9,771 nucleotides of DNA from CAWJEL01 sp964647255 (lineage in GTDB: Bacteria; Chloroflexota; Anaerolineae; CG2-30-64-16). The notes below the pieces were generated by a model. That model was given only the letters and a program-made list of their open reading frames with translations. It made no database searches and was not told where the DNA came from. The position numbers and the translations under genes were made by a program. This document shows positions 6,201 through 9,771 of this stretch, one piece after another (position 1 is the stretch's first letter; the number at the start of each line of letters is the position of its first letter). The stretch lies in contig CAZYGI010000113.1 of NCBI GenBank assembly GCA_964647255.1, positions 1-9,771 on the forward strand, read 5' to 3'.

Positions 6201-8437
6201 TCGTACAATAGGATCATCTGGATATAGATGCCGGGATATTCATTGAGCAAGAACTGCAACTTTTGATCCGTGGCCCGAAATGACGCCAAATTAGGATAAT
6301 ATTGTAGCCCTGCTGTCCCCAAGCCGCCGACGATGGCGGGGGCAGCATCGAAAAGATCTGAGGTGGTGATGGCGAAGGTAGGAGCCCAATAGAGGCTCAA
6401 ATCGGTCATGCAGGGCTCTGGGGTTGCCGGATTCACAGACGATGCTGCGCCACTCCAGCCAAATGAGCCCAGCGCATTGACCCGCAGGGTATTGATCCCG
6501 CGCGCCGTCACCGCCTGAACATAGTCATCGATATAGGGCAAAACATCTGCCGCCAACCGGGTCGGACATGCGCTGGGCAATGGATGGGTAATCGTGGTTG
6601 TAGGTTTCTCGAAGAACAGGTAATAGGCAGTATCCGCCATCGGCAGAAAGGTACGGCCGTCGTCAGTATACCAGCGTTTGGGTGAGCCGGGTGTCGTGGC
6701 AGAGGGTGTAGCAAGGGCAGAAACGCGCAGCATGCCATGCAATCCCGAGCCGTAGGCCTCCTCCGCTTCAAAGGACTCGCTGGCACCCGTTGACGCTGTC
6801 CAACCCCACGTCCCGACGCGATTCACATACACCCGGGCGCGCCAGGTCTCTTGATCGTCTGTCGCGCCGTCATAAAATGCCTGGACGATCAGGTTCCCGT
6901 TTGCGCCGACGCCGGGCGGATCGAAGGTTACAGTGAGCGTTTCGGCGTAGGGGTTATACCCAGCGGGAGTTGGCTGGGGCCGGGTGAAACTCACTTCGTG
7001 CACACCGAAAAGTCGGGCCGTTTGCGTGCCGGCGCTGTAATTGCTGGTCGAAGGAGTCACGGCCTCGATATCCGCCACTGCGGCGTCGCCACCGCTATCC
7101 AGCGCCGCGACGGCCACACCGGCTTTAGCCCTGGCACCCTGAGGCGTGGGCGTCGGCCCGCGCGGTCCCGGTGTGCGCACCGGCTCCGGTGTGGTCAACC
7201 GGGCCGGGGCCTCGTCGAGCTCCGGCCGGCCGGTCACCAGCAGGCTGCCGTCGCCCAACACGGTCAGTAGGAACGCCTCGTAGCGCGCCGGCAGTGATCC
7301 GGCCGGCGTCCAGCGCCCCGTCTGCGGGTCATAGGTTTCGGTCTCCAGGGTGGGCCGGCTGCCCGCCGAGCCACCAGCCACCAACACCCGGCCGTCCCGC
7401 AGCAGGAGGGCCGCGTGATTGGCCCGCGCGCCGTTCAAGCTCCCGGTCGCGCTCCAGGCATTCGTCGCAGGGTCATAGACCTCGGCGCTGGCGAGATAAG
7501 CGTTGCCGTCGTAGCCGCCGGTCACCAGCACCCGGCCATCGGGCAGCAGCGTCGTGGTGTGCTCCAGCCGCGGCGTCAGCAGCTTCCCGGCCGGCGTCCA
7601 GACATTGGTCGTCGGGTCATACAGTTCTGCGCTGCCCACGGGCCGGCCGTCCCGGCCGCGGCCGCCCACAAGCAACACCCGGCCGTCGGCCAACACCGTC
7701 GCGGTCGGCCAACACCGGCCCTCGGCCAGCGCGCCGGCCGCTTGCCAGCCCGCGGCTTTGGCATCGTACACCTCCGCCGTCGCCAGCGCCTCTGACCCTC
7801 GGCCGCAACCGGCCGCAATCAGAATGCGCCCATCCGTCAGGGTCACGGCCACGTGGCCGGCCCGCGCCTGGCGAAGCGGCGCTGCCGACTGCCAAACGCC
7901 CGCGGCCGGGTCGTAGATTTCCGTCGTGGTCAGCGGCCGGCCCAATAGGTCCCAGCCACCCGCCACCAGCACCCGACCGTCGGGCAGCCGGGCTGCGGTG
8001 TGATAGGCGCGCGTCTCGCTCAGGGTGCCGGTAGGGGTCCAGGCCCGCCGCGCCGGCTCGAAGAGCTCCGCGCTGGCCAGCGGCGCGGCCCCATCCCACC
8101 CGCCGGCGGCCAGGATGCGGCCGTCCAGCAGTTCGGTCAAGCTGTGCGAGTTGCGCGGGATGATCATGTCGGCCGCGACCCACAGGTCAGGGGCGTCCTG
8201 CGCCTGGGAGACGGGATAGGCCAGGGCGAGGAGGAGGATCCCGACCAGGCCGGCCAGGATAAGCAGCGCCAGCGCCAGGTGGCGAGCGCGCCGCGCACCG
8301 CGTGCCGACGCCACCTGGGCGGCGGGCGTATCATAGATGTCTACTGTAAGTGGGGGCGATGTGGGCGCTTCAGGAACGGAAAACTGCGCGAGGGTGTTCG
8401 GGTTGGCGCGTCGGGACGGCGAAGCGTAGCGGGACAT
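3221..8437 (-). CDS. Membrane-anchored Kelch propeller + DUF5060/DUF4038 (GH140-like) glycosidase + LamG-like + two DNRLRE modules, 1738 aa
   Basis: The ATG at 8437 was chosen because AAGGAGGT lies just upstream; the frame is open further, to 8530. Residues 1-52 are polar and Arg/Pro-rich, and 53-74 form one hydrophobic signal-anchor. Residues 85-405 hold seven Kelch-type blades (DGRVLVAGG...AEVYDPATNAW). A Pro/Thr linker follows, then a DUF5060-like beta domain (about 476-572, YAETLTVTFDPP...WRARVYVNRVGTWGW). A DUF4038-type TIM barrel (about 585-985) shows FLPMADTAYYLFFE, FPNVFWTVENDIDD, KPVYNTEDYYE and FWSYLLSGSGATYGA. By family analogy the acid/base would be D784 and the nucleophile E886. 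A PF12904-like C-terminal sandwich (about 990-1090), a jelly-roll/LamG-like module (about 1115-1330) and two DNRLRE/CBM96-like modules (1339-1530, 1542-1728) complete it, ending PPPPTPEPEP. It is probably a cell-surface polysaccharide hydrolase or binder. The substrate is unknown; GH140 apiosidase activity is not implied. Confidence 0.92.
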   Translation of the reverse strand: MSRYASPSRRANPNTLAQFSVPEAPTSPPLTVDIYDTPAAQVASARGARRARHLALALLILAGLVGILLLALAYPVSQAQDAPDLWVAADMIIPRNSHSLTELLDGRILAAGGWDGAAPLASAELFEPARRAWTPTGTLSETRAYHTAARLPDGRVLVAGGWDLLGRPLTTTEIYDPAAGVWQSAAPLRQARAGHVAVTLTDGRILIAAGCGRGSEALATAEVYDAKAAGWQAAGALAEGRCWPTATVLADGRVLLVGGRGRDGRPVGSAELYDPTTNVWTPAGKLLTPRLEHTTTLLPDGRVLVTGGYDGNAYLASAEVYDPATNAWSATGSLNGARANHAALLLRDGRVLVAGGSAGSRPTLETETYDPQTGRWTPAGSLPARYEAFLLTVLGDGSLLVTGRPELDEAPARLTTPEPVRTPGPRGPTPTPQGARAKAGVAVAALDSGGDAAVADIEAVTPSTSNYSAGTQTARLFGVHEVSFTRPQPTPAGYNPYAETLTVTFDPPGVGANGNLIVQAFYDGATDDQETWRARVYVNRVGTWGWTASTGASESFEAEEAYGSGLHGMLRVSALATPSATTPGSPKRWYTDDGRTFLPMADTAYYLFFEKPTTTITHPLPSACPTRLAADVLPYIDDYVQAVTARGINTLRVNALGSFGWSGAASSVNPATPEPCMTDLSLYWAPTFAITTSDLFDAAPAIVGGLGTAGLQYYPNLASFRATDQKLQFLLNEYPGIYIQMILLYDDGVTAWRNIHQSYREQMWETMIARWAAFPNVFWTVENDIDDTSLAALDTGEELSCYFSASPVTDGTCANVTVVDPWRANRPFGFGHERGAIDTMRNQSWLSYITAYEAADLSAQQMDGTRSFIPAPYHYSNLTKPVYNTEDYYEQKMNDARQLDADQNADSNYFYRRLFWSYLLSGSGATYGAGPTSRGWSTYSNTNPALTGLSGIGHIEGILAGAHIDLNLFTPQDSLVNQQGSGDLADFNRVQVAADNPKEILAYIPNTVSSVSISDLSGRRGLVVASTTASVPKVRLDQGFNDSHYSVTWYNPATGDVFPGPGTPTPTPLPGGTAVFGLKSPFSGDAILHISSRCTAPNACEWMDTPIPTHTPAAINPVYTSSLGFAAGDDESALLTHDADERMFGASSWRCDRPTAPGSGFPGCWVRYDFPSGQSIASADFYYRRNSGSAYQGIYFITTPGTASSEPIEDADDSVISFSVWFGPGGDLHLESSPPNTGFPVVMQNVAPDINRWYHVNAKVARTDPNLYQIRVYVDGALQIDLSGVRFAGSGDHFFRRTVVHTAWWGTTNDLLEGNRVSAWWDELSIDPVQGSLEQGLYRTNFQQGLGGYTGTRATYFDGAAGYDGSVFLRVGANNYDKGLLRFSVANLPQDAIIDEATLALYYTGRSNANSLTLGAHGVLAAWTDSVANRTQRQAGINWNVPGLGAGSDYSTTPTATLAVVGEGNAWVELDVTGLAQTWVSDPSQNHGLLLQQAAASGFVVYSFCSEVAQAPATPTPPCLAGHAPKLILRYHLVGPTPVKTTFQRGAGGYTGNVATYFDGSGSGYNSSAHLRVSADNYTKSLLRFDVSSIPITDTVAEAVLRVYPQTRSNANGLTVAAHRVLADWNDSAANRTQRQNGVNWQVVGMGVGADYAADTNGTVELTSAGVGWVEMDVTDMVQAWVAEPTANHGLVLLAQAASGSVNYGLCSELGWSPCTLAQAPVLKVWHYPPPPTPEPEP
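3254..4423 (-). repeat. Tandem pair of DNRLRE/CBM96-like modules in the 1738-aa gene
   Basis: Two modules of about 190 residues lie head to tail (about 4423-3848 and 3814-3254). Both begin with TNFQQG/TTFQRG, then GGYTG..ATYFDG. Both carry LLRF.V..(L/I)P near the start, NRTQRQ in the middle, and 'CSE' close to the end before a final hydrophobic strand. They are clearly homologous but well diverged, so the duplication is old. Such modules are known as carbohydrate-binding or structural beta-sandwiches at the ends of secreted enzymes. Confidence 0.8.
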
Positions 8438-8440
8438 CAG

Positions 8441-8448
8441 ACCTCCTT
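8441..8448 (-). promoter_or_regulatory. Strong Shine-Dalgarno that fixes the start of the 1738-aa gene
   Basis: AAGGAGGT on the minus strand ends three bases before the ATG at 8437-8435. It is by far the best ribosome-binding site in the upstream open frame. The start is therefore set here rather than at 8530. Confidence 0.85.
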
Positions 8449-8547
8449 GTCTGAGCAGAGCGGAACACCCGGCTTGCGACCGCTGCCGGACTGGGGGAAG
8501 GGGCCGGCAACGCATGATGTAACCATGCAATACTGAGCGTTGTGGTT

Positions 8548-8576
8548 ACGTTATCATGCAAGTGTTCATTTGTCAA
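8548..8576 (-). promoter_or_regulatory. Sigma70-type promoter candidate for the two-gene unit
   Basis: On the minus strand a perfect -35 TTGACA (8576-8571) is followed after 17 nt by TAACGT (8553-8548). GATAAC two bases earlier is an alternative -10. The local sequence is AT-rich against GC-rich surroundings. Transcription would start near 8540, leaving a leader of about 100 nt. That leader can form a 6-bp TGCCGG/CCGGCA stem (8504-8509 with 8484-8489) around a C-rich loop; no known riboswitch is recognised. Confidence 0.5.
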
Positions 8577-8592
8577 TACCCTGAGAATGGCT

Positions 8593-8633
8593 GATAGTCT
8601 ATGATTGCACCACATCGGACAGAAACGACTATC
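8593..8633. repeat. 7-bp inverted repeat GATAGTC/GACTATC downstream of the yifB C-terminal fragment
   Basis: GATAGTC (8593-8599) and GACTATC (8627-8633) are perfect reverse complements separated by 27 nt. The near arm lies 25 nt past the yifB stop at 8659. With so long a loop and no T-run it is a poor terminator; it could be a protein-binding or junction site. Confidence 0.4.
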
Positions 8634-8658
8634 GTGTGAGACAGCGTTTTGGCGTGCG

Positions 8659-9201
8659 TCATTCCATCCGTCGCGGCCGGTATTGGATCGCCTCCGCGAG
8701 GTGCGCGGGCTGGATCCGCTCGCTCCCTGCCAGGTCCGCGATCGTCCGCGCCAGCTTGAGCACGCGATGATACGCCCGCGCGCTGAGGTTCATCTGCCGC
8801 ATCGCCGCGCCGAGGAGCTGGCGGCCGGTCTCGTCCACCGGGCAGTGATCGCGCACCTGGGTCGGGCCCATGTCGGCGTTAGTGGTCAGGCTGGTCCCTT
8901 GCCCATCCTTCACGTTGGCAAACCGCGCCGACTGCCGCGCCCGCGCCGCCTCCACCCGCGCCCGGATCGCGGCCGACGGCTCGCCGCGGCGCTCGTCCGA
9001 GAGCTTCTGGAACGGGACGCGCGGCACCTCGACGTGGATGTCGATGCGGTCCAGGAGCGGGCCGGAAAGCCGCTTCTGGTAGCGGCTGATCATCATCGGG
9101 CTGCACGTGCAGGCGTGCTCCGGGTCGCCGAAGAAGCCACAAGGACATGGATTTTGGGCCCCGACGAGCATGAAGTTCGCCGGGAAGGTCAGGCTGCCCA
9201 C
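8659..9201 (-). pseudogene. yifB: yifB/comM C-terminal fragment, 5'-truncated, native stop kept
   Basis: This holds 180 residues of the C-terminal half of a YifB/ComM protein, open in one frame to TGA. It begins at GSLTFPANFMLVGAQNPCPCG, just after the point where the Walker B region would end. It then shows the Cys cluster CPCGFFGDPEHACTC, the arginine-finger region YQKRLSGPLLDRIDIHVEVP, and the helical C-terminal domain ending RVLKLARTIADLAGSERIQ...YRPRRME. Walker A, Walker B and the N-terminal domain are missing, so it cannot be an ATPase alone. A GTG at 9201 could start it, but only a weak AGG lies upstream. Homology to YifB stops at about 9199; upstream the DNA becomes unrelated spacer after the antitoxin-like gene. 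The undisturbed frame suggests a recent truncation or residual selection. Confidence 0.9.
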
Positions 9202-9221
9202 TGACCTGACTATGCCGCCTA

Positions 9222-9503
9222 CTATCGAAAAGCAGGGTTACGCGTTGGCTCTGACGGTGTCTTACGACCACGCTTAGCTTGTGTTGTGGGCATGGTCTTG
9301 ATAAGCGCGCGCAGCACGGCATTAACGGATTCGGGAGTCGTGAAGACCTCAGAAATATCCGGATCCAGCATCACGACCACCTGGCTCTTGTCAATCTGCC
9401 CGGCAAATCGGTTAGGACGAGCCTTAGAGTAGTCGAAGCTATATTCTGAGCGCAGGTCGTCGACTGCGTCTTGTTCCCTGTTAGGAGTTGAGGTTATCTT
9501 CAT
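9222..9503 (-). CDS. Small antitoxin-like protein without a visible toxin, 93 aa
   Basis: The ATG at 9503 was preferred over a TTG at 9533 because the protein then begins with a typical hydrophilic MKITSTPNRE. An AGGAAG lies 12 nt upstream, a rather long spacing. The body shows YSFDYSKARPNRFAGQ (21-36) and then VVMLDPDISEVFTTPESVNA (43-62) with LRALIK after it. This second motif resembles the C-terminal part of small antitoxin-like proteins found beside toxins in Chloroflexota and Cyanobacteria (a recollection of family style, not a search). The tail (72-93) is basic and probably disordered. No toxin gene fits in the 186 nt upstream or the 20 nt downstream, so it is an orphan or its partner was lost. 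Base composition is lower in GC than the flanking yifB pieces, consistent with transfer. It could also be an unrelated small DNA-binding protein. Confidence 0.68.
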   Translation of the reverse strand: MKITSTPNREQDAVDDLRSEYSFDYSKARPNRFAGQIDKSQVVVMLDPDISEVFTTPESVNAVLRALIKTMPTTQAKRGRKTPSEPTRNPAFR

Positions 9504-9522
9504 AGTCTTGGCGTTCTTCCTT

Positions 9523-9542
9523 AGTAGCCACAAGTAGCCACA
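9523..9542. repeat. Perfect 10-bp tandem repeat upstream of the antitoxin-like gene
   Basis: AGTAGCCACA occurs twice with no gap (9523-9532 and 9533-9542). It lies 20 nt upstream of the chosen ATG and is followed by the palindrome CACGTG (9541-9546). Antitoxins commonly bind repeats in their own promoters, so this is a candidate operator. That role is inferred from position only. Confidence 0.5.
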
Positions 9543-9594
9543 CGTGCGCTGATCAAACGCAGCATATTCCCAGGCCGTTCAGTGAAACTCACCA

Positions 9595-9613
9595 ATAGCA
9601 GCCGGCCCGCTAT
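9595..9613. repeat. Small inverted repeat ATAGC/GCTAT around a GC-rich centre
   Basis: ATAGC (9595-9599) pairs with GCTAT (9609-9613) around AGCCGGCCC. The stem is short and no T-run follows on either strand. It is noted as structure in the spacer between the yifB end and the antitoxin-like gene, with no firm function. Confidence 0.25.
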
Positions 9614-9635
9614 AGAGTGTCCGATTATCAACTCC

Positions 9636-9665
9636 CGCACTAATTTCGTCTGGCGCGGTAGTGCG
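9636..9665. repeat. 7-bp inverted repeat CGCACTA/TAGTGCG downstream of the right-hand yifB copy
   Basis: CGCACTA (9636-9642) and TAGTGCG (9659-9665) are perfect reverse complements with a 16-nt loop. The near arm lies 24 nt past the yifB stop at 9690, almost the same offset as the inverted repeat after the other yifB C-terminus. No T-run follows, so an intrinsic terminator is unproven. Confidence 0.45.
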
Positions 9666-9689
9666 CTTCAGCCAATCAACTGGCGAGCA

Positions 9690-9771
9690 TCACTCCATCC
9701 GTCGCGGCCGGTACTGGATCGCCTCGGCAATGTGCGCCGGCTGGATGCGCTCGCTCCCCGCGAGATCCGCG
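9690..9771 (-). CDS. yifB: 3' end of another yifB/comM copy, entering from the right edge
   Basis: The last 26 codons plus TGA of a YifB/ComM gene are present (ADLAGSERIQPAHIAEAIQY then RPRRME). The protein is identical to the C-terminus of the fragment at 8659-9201 except for Ile in place of Leu. The DNA, however, differs at 10 of 82 positions, nearly all silent. This copy may be the intact host gene, but its body lies outside the window, so that cannot be judged. It shares the orientation of the other two yifB pieces. Confidence 0.88.
   Translation of the reverse strand, partial: ADLAGSERIQPAHIAEAIQYRPRRME

Noticed and set aside
7171..8034. 287-aa plus-strand open frame opposite the Kelch region
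   Set aside because: It is a low-complexity Pro/Arg/Ser product of GC-rich antisense DNA; the Kelch frame is clearly the coding one.
7223..8185. Repeated CCGGCC-rich motifs that might be a DNA repeat element or CRISPR-like array
   Set aside because: Spacing and sequence follow the Kelch blades (codons for DGRVLVAGG), so protein repetition explains them. No constant repeat with unique spacers is present.
8438..8530. Start of the Kelch/glycosidase protein at 8530 (31 residues longer)
   Set aside because: The strong AAGGAGGT before the ATG at 8437, and the promoter candidate whose start would leave an untranslated leader, favour the shorter form.
9504..9689. Possible toxin gene or small RNA in the spacer upstream of the antitoxin-like gene
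   Set aside because: No open frame of useful length and no tRNA or known RNA fold was recognised; only short inverted and direct repeats are seen.

Overview
The window looks like a stretch of chromosome from a Chloroflexota bacterium, most likely Anaerolineae, Caldilineae or a relative. The grounds are high but uneven GC, very large secreted repeat proteins with Thr/Pro-rich 'PTPTP' linkers, a hydrophobic-aromatic C-terminal tail (RVFLPFVWR), and a LRR N-cap of the 'CSWYGVTC' type. This placement rests on family style, not on a marker gene. All credible genes lie on the minus strand, so the window reads from right to left.

Layout in transcription order. At 9771-9690 is the C-terminal end of a yifB/comM (Mg-chelatase-like AAA+ ATPase) gene whose body lies outside the window. 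Next is an AT-richer spacer with small inverted and direct repeats, then a 93-aa antitoxin-like gene (9503-9222) with no visible toxin. At 9201-8659 is a second yifB piece: the C-terminal half only, in frame and with its native stop. A 221-nt spacer with a TTGACA promoter candidate follows. Then come two genes that overlap by ATGA: a 1738-aa membrane-anchored glycosidase-like protein (8437-3221) and a 905-aa secreted RCC1/LRR/FN3 protein (3224-507). A 126-nt spacer with a hairpin leads to a third yifB piece at about 380-1. It holds the ATPase core with Walker A and B, lacks the N-terminal domain, and runs off the left edge.

The two large genes probably form one transcription unit that makes extracellular or cell-surface proteins. 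The first joins a seven-repeat Kelch propeller to a DUF5060/DUF4038-type (GH140-like) glycoside hydrolase, a jelly-roll module and two DNRLRE/CBM96-like modules. The second joins seven RCC1 repeats, thirteen plant-type LRRs and an FN3 domain. Together they suggest polysaccharide binding or processing plus adhesion or recognition at the surface.

The most unusual feature is the layout. Unrelated cargo (an antitoxin-like gene, then a surface-protein operon) is separated by 5'-truncated, in-frame pieces of yifB, all in the same orientation and in an order that a single insertion into one yifB cannot produce. This suggests successive integrations or recombinations at a yifB locus. No integrase or transposase is visible in the window, so the mechanism is unknown.
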